Shown here piece after piece: positions 11,968-26,259 of a stretch of 64,000 nt of DNA. Within the stretch, counting starts at the first letter, position 1. Every line of letters begins with the position of its first letter. Both the position numbers and the translations under genes were made by a program. This DNA comes from Owenia fusiformis. Its lineage: Eukaryota; Annelida; Polychaeta; Sabellida; Oweniidae. The DNA is taken from positions 15,945,181 through 16,009,180 of the forward strand of contig CAIIXF020000010.1 in the NCBI GenBank assembly GCA_903813345.2, given 5' to 3'. A model generated the notes under the pieces. That model worked only from the letters and a program-made list of their open reading frames with translations. It did not search any database and was not told the DNA's origin.

Positions 11968-12959
11968 CAGGGTGACCGGAAAAAAAGGAGACCATTGAAA
12001 TAGGCAATATCTCCTAAAATAGACTAGTGACATCAATGAAATTTTGCATACATCAGGACAGTTCTATGGAAATTTGTTCCTGAAAGTGTCAATACAAGCA
12101 GTCAACTGGTTCAGGAGCTATGATCATTTACATAACATGCTCCAAATAGGCGCAATTGAGACCAACGCAGAGCTGGATACATTTGGCAAATACCCTTACA
12201 TATTCCGACCTTGTTATGGCATTACATTTAGCATTTATTGCCACCTTTAGGTCAGCAATTGTCTCAGGATTGTTTTGGTACACATTGTCTTTCAAATTGC
12301 CCCACAAAAAGAAATCAGGTGGATTCAAATTTGAGGTGTATGGAGACGAAGCTTATCTGACCTATGGCTTCTGACTCAGTGGTCCCACTCAGTTACAGTA
12401 TCATCCTAAGGAGGTTTTGGGCAGCCCTTGGTTTCCATATGGGATTTAATTGTGCCATATAGGGGTTTTAGTAACATGGCACTATGCCCAATACCTAAAG
12501 TGACTCTTAAGATTTGGTAAATCAGCACTTTGGCAACAGGATGATGAACCACATGTCAGATAACCCTTCATTGCCATTACAGCCTAGACTTGAATCCTGC
12601 TGATTTCTTTTTGTATGGATATTTGAAAGACAATCTATACCAAAACAATCCTCAGACTATTGTTGACCTAAAGAAGGCAATCACTGCTATATGTAATGCC
12701 ATAATAATGCCATAGAGGGCAGAACATGTAAGGGTAGTTTGCCATATGAATCCAACTCTGCGTTGGTCTCAATTGTGCCTATTTGGAGCATGTTATGTAA
12801 ATGATCATAGCTCCTGAACCAGTCGAATGCTTGTATTGAAACCTTCAGTAACAAATTTCCATATAACTGTTCCAGTGTATGCAAAATTTCATTGATGGCA
12901 CTTGTCTAGTTTAGGAGAAATTGATTACTTCAATGGTCTCCTTTTTTCCGGTCACCCTG
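11968..12959. mobile_element. Palindromic mariner/IS630-like element with two facing transposase fragments
   Basis: A 992-bp element bordered by TA (11966-11967 and 12960-12961). Its ends read CAGGGTGACCGGAAAAAAAG inward, and the inverted similarity runs for over 350 bp per arm. Each arm carries the C-terminal piece of a DDE-type transposase. In the left arm on the minus strand (about 12128-12328) PDFFLWGNLKDNVYQNNPET is open. In the right arm on the plus strand (about 12590-12750) the cognate DFFLYGYLKDNLYQNNP is interrupted by stops. The N-terminal and catalytic regions are missing except for a trace (QQDDEPH-like) near 12540. It looks like a head-to-head fusion of two 3' ends of one mariner, propagated as a foldback element. 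Confidence 0.85.
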
Positions 12960-12961
12960 TA

Positions 12962-15887
12962 CTTGTTAGCCAGGAGTATCACATGTCTTGATGTTTCCTA
13001 TGCTACTACTGTTAGTTAGGAAAACATTTTCAGTTTTTAATAGGAGCCAGTTGTTCTTGAAAAAATGTTAAGATCCCTCCCAGGTGCTAATGCTTGGCCT
13101 CTTCTCACACCTTTTGATTTGTACTTTTTGAAAGATCAGAAGGCTACTGGGAAAATGTCACAACAAATAATACACTAAAAAAACGGTATTCAGTGATATC
13201 CCAAGCATAAGAGACGCCATACTGCTCCTTGTTAAATATATGAGAATAACATGCCATCTCGCTGAAAATGTACTTGCACCTGCTAAAATGGTGAAATATT
13301 GAGATGTTTTATTAAAATTGGTAAAATTCGGATTTAGCAAGCTATTTAGAAAAAATATAAAAGTCAATATGCATGCTTTTTGATCATGTAATATAGATGG
13401 CGCGTCATTTGCAGTCATTCCAGATTATGAATCTAAAAGGTCTTTTACAAGGCAAAAATCATTTTAAGATCAACAGCCTTATTATTTCATTGTTTCTGGA
13501 TTTAGCACAAGTCGTGTTTACAAATGTGTTTCAATTGACCCATAAGTGTTTCTAATCTCAATCATGCCACAAGTGGCTCTAGCATCATAGCTACTGAGTC
13601 AGAAATTAGTTAATAGCAAATATATAAGCATGTGTCAAAAGGGCATAAACACCAAAACCGAATTAAAACACAAAAGGAGCATTCAAGAATACAGCCAACA
13701 AACCCCAGGATCCTAAATATTGCTCTGATGTACATCTTAAGTTTGATTATTACTTTCTCAGCAATGTTGTGTTGTTCGATCAAGGGGAACTAAGTAAACC
13801 TAAGCAGTTGAGCAGATGAGTGTCTGTGAAGTTAGACTACTTCTTAGTGCAACTTAACTCTCTAATCTACCAACAAGAAAATTCTCTTTTGAGACTATAT
13901 CGAGTTCCATAGGGGTTTTCATAATGTAATTAGAAAAACAATGGCTTGTTTACTAGGCCTCACTCTTGACATAGATTTAATTAAGTTATGCTGGGTGATT
14001 GACATGTTGCTGGTCAGGGAGGATTGGAGTCGATCTCCACATGGGGTTATATAAATATGGTTTAATTTGGACTCTAACCCTGTCTGGAGAGTGATTCAAA
14101 TCTTCGATTGTTAATTGATTTATCATAACAAAGTGATTGTTTAAAACTTCAAAGAAAATAATCATAATTAATCATTAAGTAATTTATTGGTGGATCAATG
14201 GATTTGTTAAACCTATAGATGGCGGTCAGAAGTGGTTCATACTTCCTGTTTTATTTATTTGATAAAATGTAAATATTCCTCTTGAATATCTCGAAACGTA
14301 CTACAAATCAATTTCATTTTTATCACACTTTTTCAAAGTGTGCTACATTATCATCATCTTGTGCTGATGGGTGTGCAATCATCCATCTGTTTGCCTGTGT
14401 GTCTAGGTGAGCGGACACCACATCAAAATTGTTGGAACATCGCTTACCTGTTTAACTTGAAATTTTTACAGTTGGAAGAGCCGTTTAGTGTCAAGATCTA
14501 ATTAGGTTTTGGGCATGCTCGATAAATTATTTTGTAGCCATTTTGAATTTTTCATAAAAAATGTGATGATTATATTTAATTTATTTCTCTCGCCCTGTAG
14601 CAATCAATAAGGTTGAGGGGGGGTGAAAATGCTGTTTTACTCGTTGATATTTTACTTGATGTAGAGTTAGATGTACAAGTTTATTTTATATATTATTAGA
14701 GTGTAAGCTGCCCAGTGTGCTTAGCTACAATTAACAACCAGAACAGCTAAACCAGGATGTGTTAATTAATTAATCAACTTATCCTGGTCTGGTAGATCCC
14801 AGCAGGGGGGGGGGGGTGTCATGGGTGTTAGCATTTCTTAATTGTAGTTAATATTTTGTCAGAGGTGTGTAATAATGTCATGAACTTTAATAATTAAAAA
14901 CATCTTGGTGATTGCTCCTCTAGGGCACAATCATACATTGATCTAGCCACTTTTAGTTCCATCTACTTTGTTTACAACGCATTCAGAGACAACCAAAGGA
15001 AGATGTTATTCGATATAGAAAATTGAATAATGAATATCGACGAAATATTTGAACAATCAATTTCATATTTTACTTAAATTTATAAGAAATGCCTGGATGG
15101 TTAAGGTAGGCCTTTCATTAATGACGTTTTGTTCTCATGTTCTGTTTACAAATATCCATCTTAGACCTCTAAGGTGGTTTTAACACATGAAGGTGAAGTT
15201 GGAGCAACTGAAACTTTGTGAATTGAGATGTATAATATCAATTGTCAAATTGCTTTACCCTTCCATTCTTAAACTTGAATGTTTTAAGTCATTGCTAAAA
15301 CATATTTCTTGTTCACTTTAGCATTTCTGAACAAATATCAACTTTGTTGATTTTTCCGTATAATGTGTTATTGTGTTGTTTCCCTCAACCTAAGGCGGTT
15401 TAGATTAAGAGGGGAACGATGAAGGGGAGGGATAATTCTAGATACCAGAGATACCTCAAGCGGGATTCACCTAGAAATGTAACATCTTGAAGAAAACATT
15501 AGATATGCATATACTCCAAGACAGGTTTATACTGGGATAACCTTGATATTTCAATATTTAGGCAAATACATATGGATGAGGGTACATAAACTGATTAAAG
15601 AAGATTAATTAAGATAAATATGTTGAGATGCCTTCACTTTTATCAGGTTAGTATAACAGGTTGACTCATAGATGGCAGCATGGGTTAATCTGTTGGGATG
15701 AAGAATAAAAAGTTAGACTTGAGCAATCTGTATTAATTTTAACTAAAAAAGGAACTTTATGATATATGATATTTTAAAAGTCGGTTTTTGATGTTAAAAA
15801 TTCTATTCATGTTTTAGATCCTTATTTGTGTAAATGTAGATGTTCATATTCTTTGCCATTCTTGAAATTTTGAATATGAATACTGTA
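12962..15887. other. Stretch without recognisable genes
   Basis: No supported exon. A short frame near 13080-13170 (TPFDLYFLKDQK) faintly recalls the transposase C-terminus of the neighbouring element and may be a worn fragment. A run of 13 G lies near 14805. Confidence 0.45.
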
Positions 15888-16348
15888 CAGTAGAACCTGT
15901 AAAGTGGAACATGTCTTTATGTGGAATGCCTCCATGAATAGAACACTTTTCTAAGTCCTGATAGCAATTAACCTCTTGAATCCCAGGTTCTAAAATTGGT
16001 TTGAAACCAGGGAATTTTTCATTTTTGCCAGCCTTTGACATTTTGCTACACATATACATGGTGATGCACAATTTAGTGAGATCAGTCTGCAGACATCATG
16101 TCTACACATTTTAAAACATTTTTGGTGTAAATTGGATGAAAATTGTCAAAATTAGAGCAATTTCAATGAAAAATGTTGTGACGGATTTTCTCGTCACTCT
16201 GGGTTTCAAGGTAATTTCCAAGGTGACAAGAAATCTTGTCACTCTGGGTAGTCAAGAGGTTTACAAAATATACCTTTCTAAATAGAACACCTACCACATA
16301 GAATACTTTTTAGGTACCTAAGGTGTTCCATTTATACAGGTTTTACTG
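15888..16348. mobile_element. Pogo/Tigger-like MITE, TA-flanked
   Basis: A 461-bp element with inverted ends: CAGTAGAACCTGTAAAGTGG on the left and CAGTAAAACCTGTATAAATG read inward from the right. It is bordered by TA at 15886-15887 and 16349-16350. The interior contains two facing GTGAC...GTCACTCTGGGT words (about 16181-16250). There is no transposase. The CAGT(A/G)AAACCTGT end is the one seen in the tandem array at 52826-53600 and the miniature copy at 53991-54045, so one family is present several times in the window. Confidence 0.85.
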
Positions 16349-16350
16349 TA

Positions 16351-19300
16351 CAATGTACAAGTAATTGAAAGTATTTAACAAAGAGTCAATCACAAATCTG
16401 TCTCTTCTAGTTACCACTTTCAAAGAAGTGTTAACACTGAATGTTTGTATTCAGGAAAACTTTGTTGAAAAAATGCCTGTTGTTTGGAACCTCTAAATGA
16501 AATTACACGCTCTGTATTGAATGACACCAGGCGAGATTGAAAGCAAATGTGGAAAGTTGTTGCTAAATTGAAAAACAACAATCTGGAAAGAACATTTAGG
16601 CAAAGAGTCAGTGTAGCATTTCTTGGTAAGGTCTTAGCGGAATGTCACATGTATGAAATTTCTTTCTAGCCTCTATAATATTTAACATTGGGAGCTGAGG
16701 GGTTGGGGATGTGATCCTACTTCCCTTTGTACAAGTTTGGCTTTGCATTCCAGAAAGATTGCTTTCTCTACAGTATTTTACTGTTAACTTCTGGGTTTAT
16801 GTTATGTGTCATAGTGGGAGTAGGGAGGATGTAGGGAGGGGGTATGTGAGAAGGGTAACCTACTATATAAGAGCATGCTGATTTGTCTTACAGTTTAAAT
16901 TTTTCAAAAGTATTTATGAATATGCTGTGATCAATCAAGAAACAAGACAACAGGCCTCTTCCATCCTTCATTCAAAGGACTTAATTTATTACTCAATTCA
17001 GGAAAGAAGTGAAATACCCTTGGACTAAGGATGGCCTCTTCCTTTACAAAAGGAAGTAGGGACATCATCTTATGAACACCGAATACTTTGTTAGATTTCT
17101 ATCCTCTTACATATCTTTCAATATATATGAGAAATGAAATTTACACATATCCTTATGTTTTAGAATGAGAAACTTTTCCTTTTGGAATATGACTGCTTTA
17201 TATGAAGTTAAAGTGGTTTTTGGTTACATATTTGTGAAGATTGATTTTGTCTTCTAGGCATCTTGACCTAACCTAAGTAGCGAGTTTGTACTAAAATTAT
17301 GGCCAGCTTTGTTAGTGCTGAAAGTGGGAGGAATTGACTCAATGTACCTCTGAATACAAAATTGGTCCATTTTAATATGAATAGCGCTGCGACCACTTTT
17401 AGTTTTCTAACTCAAACCTTTGTCTGGCATTTTTCCCCAAGGTATGCATCGTTTTACTGTAGATATTTCCAAAGCAGTAATTTCATTCAAAATTCATGCT
17501 TCATACACCAAAGGAATATGTAATTACCCAATAAATCATATCTAATATTTAATTATCTTCTCATCTGATTAGTCAGATTCATTTCTGTTGCATTTTGGGA
17601 GAATACCCTCTTTGTATAAACCCCATTATTAGAGAGAACAAAAGGCAGAGGTTAAGTATACCCATGTGCCACAGAATGAGGCTCCCTCCCCCAAGGCTTT
17701 ATCATATTTCAACCCACACTCTCTAACTTATAAGAAGTTTAGATTCCTAAAATCAATAAAGTAGCAACATTTATACGACATCTCATATGAACATAATGTT
17801 GCAAATGACATGAAATAAGATTTAATAATGAATGATTTTTGTTATAATTGAGTAATGAATAATAAATGAACCTCATTGGATAATATTAACTAATGACAAC
17901 ATTAGAAATATATTTATTATATTTAGACTAAATCAACTAAGATTATCTTTGTATTAGTCTATATATATGATTAATTTCATAAATTTTTGATTCAGATTTG
18001 TGTTATCCTATTTGAGACAACATTTTGTATTTTGTATTTTGTTATGATAACTCTTTCCCAAAATTATAAGGCAGTCCTATCTCTAGTAATTAACCTCTTG
18101 TGAAACAATTCTAAGTATCTAGAAATGTTAAGTGTAATTTACGAATTATGAAATATAAGAAATCACTTCCTCTAAGTTTCATGATACATTTGAGGAGAAA
18201 CATTTTAACAGTCATAGCTATAAGGCAAAAACAGCACTGATAATGACCACAAAATATGAAAATAAATGATATAGTTTACCATAGGTCCCTATACATTTAG
18301 ACTATTCTATAGTTCACTGTAGGTTTATTACCATAATGTCTTGAGATCCTGTGTAGAAGACTAGCAAACATCAGCAAGAGATTGGTTGAAATTCAAGCCA
18401 GTTTTATCAGCAGTTTAGCGGTACCCCTCACAAATAGTTATGAATTTTGTATTTATTTGCATACAACATATAAAAATCATCAACATTTATGATGTTTATA
18501 TAAAATTTTTATAAAAATCTGACAAATTTGAAGTCTTTCTCATCCTTTGATTATCGTTAATTAAGTTATTGGAGTTTTTGAAATTGTCCGCCAAGGGCAA
18601 GTAACTTCCAACTCAGTAGTAGAAGGTACACAGAACTGTATGGATGTGATATTCTCTGAGAGCTACATTGGTTAACATTATAGACTCAAAATCGCTTGTG
18701 TTTCTAACAAATGAACCAAAACACAAAGTTACGCATACTGGAGTGAATGATACATATATCTAGGAGATCAGAATTCATTGGAGACATAGTTTTAAGACTC
18801 TAAGTCGAACTATATGGATAGTTGCCGCATAAACACAAATAACATATCGCCACTTGGATTAGAGTAGTTCAGTGCTGATCTGATAAAAACATATCATATT
18901 TTTAGCTTGGAGTTCTTGAGATTACATATAGTTAGCATGGATTAGCTCTCAATTAAGGAATTATTACTATCACTGCTGTGTCGTCGTGGATACTGAATTA
19001 GTTAGTTATTTAGAAGTTATAACCCAGGAACATAAAGCTAAAGTTATACTGTACTAAGAGGTGAATCATCACTGATATAAGGTATGTTGTTTTTTGAAAA
19101 ATCGTCATATGTTTTCTTTTCAGATTATATCTTATATTAAAAATTCAAGATGTTCAATCTTATTAGCAGATAAGAGGATAAAATATCCTTAATTACCTGT
19201 ACCAAGTATGTACCATGGTACAAAGAAGGAACCTAAATATTTTCAGGAATTAAAGGAAGTCTACAATTTCAACCCCATTTCCCTGAGGTGACATTGGTAT

Positions 19301-19800
19301 GTTAAAACGTTAGTTCGCTGGGCAATTCAGTGATTTCATTTTTGGTATTTTCAGACTTAAATATCAGCTTTAGAAAAAATGTATCATGGTTTACACACAT
19401 CTCGTCACAAAGTGGGAAAAGCACATCAAAAAGCTTACTAGGGATTTAACATGTGAACCCAGCGACTTAGTTCAAGCTTACTGCTTTATTTATCTAAGGT
19501 TTATTTTGCTTGAAAAAATTTGTAAGTTATATTGAAATAAGTAAGGTTTAACACAGTGATGCGTATGACTACTCCATGGAGAGTCCGTTAACTTTTAATG
19601 AAACAGTTTTAATAAAACTAAGTGCTGACGTCAAAATATTTTATTAAATATTGAATAATCCTTTGATGTGTTTGAAGTTTATTAAAATTTTGTAATATGT
19701 CTGGTAATAGACTGATCATGAGATAATGCTGGAGGATTTTCCTTTCACATGTTATCCAATGGTAAGGATATGTTGATCTTTGTGCTATAATACTCAGCTG
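16351..19800. other. Stretch without recognisable genes
   Basis: AT-rich sequence with no supported exon. A segment at about 16971-17040 (CATTCAAAGGACTTAATTTA and its flanks) is loosely shared with about 3948 and 46486. Confidence 0.5.
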
Positions 19801-19805
19801 CACTA

Positions 19806-19985
19806 GCCAACTTTTAAACTTGTTATATACCACTTTAAGAACTTTAAATTTGTAATGTACCACTTTTAGAAGGCCAACTTTTAAACTTGTAGTTCACCAT
19901 TTTAAAGAAGGCCAATTTTTAAATGTGTAATATATCACATTGAAAAGGCCAACCTTTAAACTTTTAATTTACAACAAAGAAAGTT
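19806..19985 (+). repeat. Imperfect tandem repeat, unit about 45-60 bp
   Basis: Four diverged units each contain the word GGCCAACTTTTAAACTTGTA (or a close variant), followed by a TATACCACTTT-like part. No coding potential is seen. Confidence 0.65.
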
Positions 19986-19989
19986 GACT

Positions 19990-22900
19990 TTTTAACATTA
20001 AAATATTTAAATATCATATGGTTTTAAAACCAGGATGAATGACATACAGCCTGGTCTTGATCATATAAAGTAACAAATTGAGCACCAGCAGTAGGAATGT
20101 AGATGATAGCAATATATTTTCTGAAATGTGGTATTGCAGACTCTTGCACATATGGCAGTGCTTGTGGATGATACATCTAGGAGAAATATATCATCTTTGT
20201 TGTTTATTTTTCATACAAACCCTGGTTTGACATGAATCTTATATACAGTATGCCCAACATCTGTATTCATTTAACACCCTGTATTCTATATATTGCTATG
20301 TTTTTTCAAAATACATACAGTGTACTCATCAGGAGCTTGCTGGTTCTTTTAAGGTTGGGGTTTTAATTTTATACACTTTTTCAAAGGCTGAGATTTAGAT
20401 TGTTATTTTTGGTAGGACATGACTGATGTATACAGTGTTTATTACTTGAACTCTTTCTTTTTATTTGGTTTCAATATTTTAACATGTATTGATGTTTTCA
20501 ATTGAAAAGAGTGAGCCAAAGTTTAAATTTGCTTTAGCATTGATAGCCCCCTGTATTATTGCTGCTCTATTATTGCTATGACACTTCAAGACTCCTTAGG
20601 TTTTTGTTCTCTTTGACACTTTGGCTGATAATAGCTTCAATGGGTGAATAACTGCTTTCAATAGCATTGGTTTATTACTGTATTCACCCATATTCCACAC
20701 TCTTTCTAATAAACATACATTCTTATTAATTTGCTGATCAAATGTGATTAATATTAAAAAAACACAAAGCTTCGGTACTTAAATCAGGTGGAATAGGGAT
20801 ATAGAATTCAATGTTTTTCTAAATGTTTGAAAAATAGTGACTGCTTATATATGAACTTTTTTCAATTGTAAAGGGGTTTCTTATAACATGTATTTATTCA
20901 AAATAGGCTCCCATTTTCTGAAAGGCTCATTTCACATTCCAGTTCACGTTTAGAATATGTGCAACAAAGTGTAACAGTTTTTGAGTCGTAGTTTAGAACA
21001 CGGATACAGGAAGCCTGAAACACATTCAGCGTGTGTTGAAATGTAGAAATAATGAATGAATAGCAATCAAGAATTAATAACCCTCTGATGTGAAAATATT
21101 TACGTGATTAAAAATATTGATTCAAAAAAAAATTCTTTATATGTGAAAGTAAAGAAGCTAAATCCACATGTATATTCCCATCCCTTCCTTTAGAATGTGA
21201 TTAATCTAGTTGACATGAATGTCTGATTTACATATTTGCTACAGTAGTCAACCTTGGTTCAGATTTATTTTGCTAAATGTGACACATTTAAAGATACCAG
21301 GTGCGTTTTATGATATAAAACAGATAGTGGAGTTGTATTTAAGCCAGGTGTAGGACTGATGATATGCTTGGTGGCTAGAATTTATTTATTGCATTGCTCC
21401 TTTAGAAATGTGGGGAAGAGACACTTACTAAAACGGTGATGTCATCAAAAGATAACATCAAATGATAAGTGGTAGAAAAAACAAATGTTAGTCTCTGCAA
21501 ATATAATTCACAATAAGGTAAGGATGGTTTCAAAAGAGCTTTGAACTATCTAATATGAAATCTCAAAACTTTGTGAGTGAGGTAAAAGAGGCAACATGCC
21601 TCAGTTTGAACATACCTAGTTGAGTTTATCCTAATTGCCAATTTCAAAAATGAAATATCAAAAAGATCAAGATTCTTAGCTGGTTTCTTTTGTCTCTATA
21701 TATCGACCATCTTCTGACACTTCGATTAATGACTCATTAGTTTCTCAAATACAGTATGCAAGGATAATATCTTATTCATTTAGATTTCTAGACATTGAAT
21801 TTGAACTTTTATTAAGAATTGATAAATTGTATTTTCATGGCTGAATAGATCTTTTATGTTCAAGTTTATAAGTAGTTATTCATGAGAGTCAAATTTCTAT
21901 GAATGTCAGATAAGCAACTAATTAATATCATAGGCATGTTTCAATCTATTTGAATATAAAAAATTAGAATAATTATGATTTTTTTCTCTTTTGAGAAAAT
22001 GATTTCAAAAAGCTGTAGATGTTTATTTTTTCTAAAGTAAGTATATCAGATATCTTAAAGATGTCTTGTTTTCAAATAGTTCAGTCGACATACAATATTG
22101 AAAAAGATGAAAAATATTTGAATCTTCACATGAGATATCTGAAAAATAGAATTATACCATTCTGAAGGAGTCCCTCTTTATCAAATCCCTGAGAGGGTAT
22201 TCCAAGAGGATAGTACAAGCTATAGATCCCTCAATATAAATAGAAATATATGGTTTTGGTAACTGTATGAGATGAGAGAGATATTTGGTATTATGAGCAC
22301 AATGTTTCAGTAAACATGCTTTAGAGGGAAATATCTTCTGCAGCTGTGGGTCATTATTCATGTTTAAATGCACCTATTTGAAAAGGACATCCATCTCTCT
22401 GCATATAGCTGGGGCCTGTTCTGATTTACTGCTTAGTTTGATGTCTTTAACACACTAGGCTCACTCTCTCTCCTTTATCATACTATCAAACTACAGTTTT
22501 TTGGCAACAGAATTCATGTTCACAGACTTACTAAGGAGTTCTCCAGATTTTTCTCACCTATCTTTGTAAAAAACATTTCAAAAGAAATTCAGCTGTTCAG
22601 TTAAAACATGTCAGATTCATTTTTAAGTGTAAAGGTTGCTATGGTAACATGTTGTAACTATAGAAACACTGGTATATGATGGATACATTATGACTGAAAT
22701 GATGAGGTCAACTGGTTGGTTCTGTCAAAAATTTGAATTGTTTTAAAACAATTGAGCTATGAATTAACTTAAGTGACTCTTGCGAGAAATAAAATATGCA
22801 CCTCTGTTTTTTAAACATAGCCAACTTATATCAAACATTAAACCCACAAATAAAAACAAATCTGAGACAATCTTCAAAACCATGAGTCGGAAATTAATTA

Positions 22901-24085
22901 AAATCTCATGAAGATTAAAGTTTAAAAACCACAAAATATTTGCCTGTTTGGAAGGTTTGTTACTGTATCTTGTGGAGAAATAGATATGTTCAGCTCAAGT
23001 GTCAGTTATAGACTGTCAGAAACTCTTATTTATACATGGCTGGCACATATTTTCAATGAAAACCCCCTGGAAAATAGATCAAGATGCCATTATTGCTTAA
23101 ATGCAACAATAATTAGTTATACAACCTTTGAAATTCTCCGCAGAGATTCGTTGGTCTTTCCAGATGTTTCATGTTTTTTCGAAATGATTTAAACATCTTT
23201 TTCAAAATGAACGGACTGAGGTAGAACTTAGAAAAAAATTGTAAGAGGGGCTCACAACATAACCATATGATTTATTTTAGAATTAATGTAAACACATTGG
23301 GCCAAGGTTTTTAACATGCTTTAGGAAATAGCAAAAAGTAAGTGCCACTCTTAAATGTAAGTTAACATTTTAATGAGTGTGTATATAAAAAAGGTTTGTA
23401 TAGATATTGAAACATTGTAGAAAATATATAAGAAAAACAGAGTAGTCCATTTAGTACATGATTATAAGTCCTTGTTTTGTGTTCATTTCATTTCACATTT
23501 TCTTCCTTTGTGTTGGGTTCTCCTGAAATTATGCTGAGAAATAACAGTGATCTCCCCCAGCACTGAGTAAGTAGATGTTACACTCCCCGCATACAATTTA
23601 GATACTTATACCCATTTGAAAATGAAAAAAATTGTGAACATTGGCATGTTTAATCAAATATTATGGTCAGAATTATGAAAAAAGAATTACATACCCATTT
23701 GAAGAAAAAGTCCTGGGGGGAAGACTAGAAGATGAGCTGGAGGTCACGATAGAAGATGAAGATGGTGAACTATGTAAGGTATTGAAACCCTAGGATCCCA
23801 CTGACAGCCCACTGAGGGTATCATCAACATGGTTTGTTATTGATGAAAAATAGGAATGAGCCTTGTTGACCTGCAGAAAATCAAGCCTGTTAATCTCAAT
23901 AGTATGCTGGAGTGAGAATGTTACAGGGAGGGGGATACCAGGGCTTGGTGCAAGATAATCGAAGTATCACATACTTTTTCATCTTAACCAGATAAGAGGT
24001 GAAACAATCTTCTAATTAATTGATATTTATTCTGTGATGTAACAAGAGTAACCTTGTCTTGGCAATTGCAACCTGCTCGGCTGTT
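19990..24085. other. Stretch without recognisable genes
   Basis: No exon that I can support. A run at about 23707-23778 could encode an acidic peptide (LEDELEVTIEDEDGELCK) ahead of GTATTG, but it lacks a pyrimidine-rich acceptor, so I do not call it. Confidence 0.45.
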
Positions 24086-24203
24086 AGCTACTGGATTAAA
24101 GTTCTATTTTATGACCAACTCATTTAAATATGAATAGTACCTGCAACTATTCCATTCATATTTAAATGAGTTTGCCATAAAAAAGTAGGTTAATCCAGAA
24201 GCT
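24086..24203. repeat. Small foldback element (about 118 bp)
   Basis: The two halves are inverted copies. The outer part (AGCTACTGGATTAA against TTAATCCAGAAGCT) and the inner part (ACTCATTTAAATATGAAT against its inverse) pair across a loop of roughly 10-15 bases. It is probably a miniature foldback transposon remnant; no convincing target duplication is seen. Confidence 0.65.
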
Positions 24204-26259
24204 CAAGCCATTATTTCCATTTGTGAAGGCAAGAGGGGTACTTTGTTGATTAGAATAACAGACATATATACTCAAACCTGTTATTCTGGATTAAAAGATT
24301 AATATTATAGGTTAATGGTAGAGTTGATTTCTGAATAAACATCAAAGGATGCTTGAGTAAGAGAGTTTTGGTAAGACTTAGGGCTTCAACTGGTATTCCA
24401 GTCTCACATATGACTTGCATTATGAAATCGAATCTATAGATGTTTTTTCACACTTTGTTATATGGCAACAATCCAAGAAGATGTCAATGAAAAAATAACT
24501 AAGATATATTTTATTCAAATTTTCAGAAATTTTCTATTAGTAGCAATTCTACTTGTTTCGAAGGGTATCATCCTATCTATCAATTTATGTTACATTTTTC
24601 TGCCTGGAAGCCTCTATTTCATAAAACACTGAGGGCTCTGAATGCTGGCAAGGAGACCATCTGGAAAAATGTAGTTCATGTTTTAATAGCTCTAGGAACT
24701 TTGAAGATGTGTTGCCATGGTAACTAGTAAAATGATATCTCAAAGTGCCAAGTTGAGTTTGTTATGTTTTCTTTGGTACAGTATCACATCTTACTTCATT
24801 TCATTATAGGCCTCATGGTGAAAACTATATCAGACTAGTGCTTCTAAAGAATGGGATCTATGGCATGATAAACTTCTGAGGGGATATGTTATGTTAGTTA
24901 CATCCTAATCTCTTCTTGAGAGTGGATACTAGATCAGCTGTTTCATCTTCACATAGTTGTGGTTTACTTCATTCAAATACTGCATATTGTACATCTGAAT
25001 AGATTAAAAGAATATTTCATGTTTTGACCTTTCTCATTCTTCGTCATAGTTTTAGGCTGTGGCATGCATATAAGCATACAATATGGGATCAGAACTCAAA
25101 TATATAGACCCAGAGCTTATATATATTGCATTGTATTTTGTATATTGCATTGTATATTGCATGACTCCAGACATTGTCTACTTTTCCTGAAGGAATGAAC
25201 AATATAGATGATATCTGGAGTTCTGTATCTCAAAGATGACTATGTAGCTAGTATTAATACTTACAATAGATGAGATTATAACCCTGAGATCTGACAAGAC
25301 AGTATATTTGATGTTTTGGCTCAGGTGTTACTACATTCACATATTGACCTGGGGATACCCTGGATTGGCATTTCAGACTGTGAACTAGTGTGAAGAATCA
25401 GATCATGAAATCTAATTTCAATGGTCCACTGATTCATATGTGGCACTCTCCAGATGAGGAAATATATGTTATGCCATAGGGGAAATAAGATAAAAATTAT
25501 AAGGAGATAAAGACTGAAAGGAATTATACTGGTACACCAGCATCCTGAATTCCCATTGGCTAGCTACACTACACTCTCACTATTATGTGTATTATGCTTG
25601 CATGATCTTAATGAGCTCAAGTATAGCTTCCCAGGGAGCTAGAATGAAATATGATTGTTAGCTACAAAAATTGTTGTGTTCAGGATTTTTTACTAAAATA
25701 CATCAATTTTGATTGCTAGATAGGCTGGGCCAAGATATTCTGAAATCACAAATCAGTCTCTTGTAAATGGTTAAATCAGCCATTCTAACACATTGCTAAA
25801 TAAACTTGCTCCCTTACCTGTATTCAGAAGGCAACATGTAGAAGATATTTGTTTAATAAATATGGCAATATGTACAGTGTTTATTGAGATATCTCAGATC
25901 ACATATGGCGTACACTTGAACACTGGTACTGAGAGAATCTCAAAGTGTCAGATGGTATAAGGTAATTTCACTGTATTTCTAACAGGAAGTACAGTATATA
26001 AGAGAGCAGACTCCTGCAGATTTTTTGCGGCCACACTTTCAAACTTGGTATTAAGGATGACAGATGTTCGCAGGTACATGTAAATAGCAATCCTTAAAAT
26101 AAATACTAATCTGGTAAAAACCCTCTCTTCATCCACAGTCCAGATATCTTTATAAATAAGAAGTTTCATAAGAATTTCTTACAACAAGCAAAACAAATGA
26201 AATCAATTGTTAAAAGTATTAGAAATTATGACTTTAACATGGTAACTGTTGCAATTCCT
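24204..26259. other. Stretch without recognisable genes
   Basis: AT-rich sequence with no supported exon. A small TATATTGCATTGTAT tandem word lies near 25115-25160. Confidence 0.5.

Noticed and set aside
12044-12374. Plus-strand open frames in the left arm of the palindromic mariner
   Set aside because: They are antisense shadows of the transposase fragment on the minus strand.
23707-23778. Acidic exon-like peptide before a GT
   Set aside because: No pyrimidine-rich acceptor precedes it and the donor is weak. The peptide alone is not enough.
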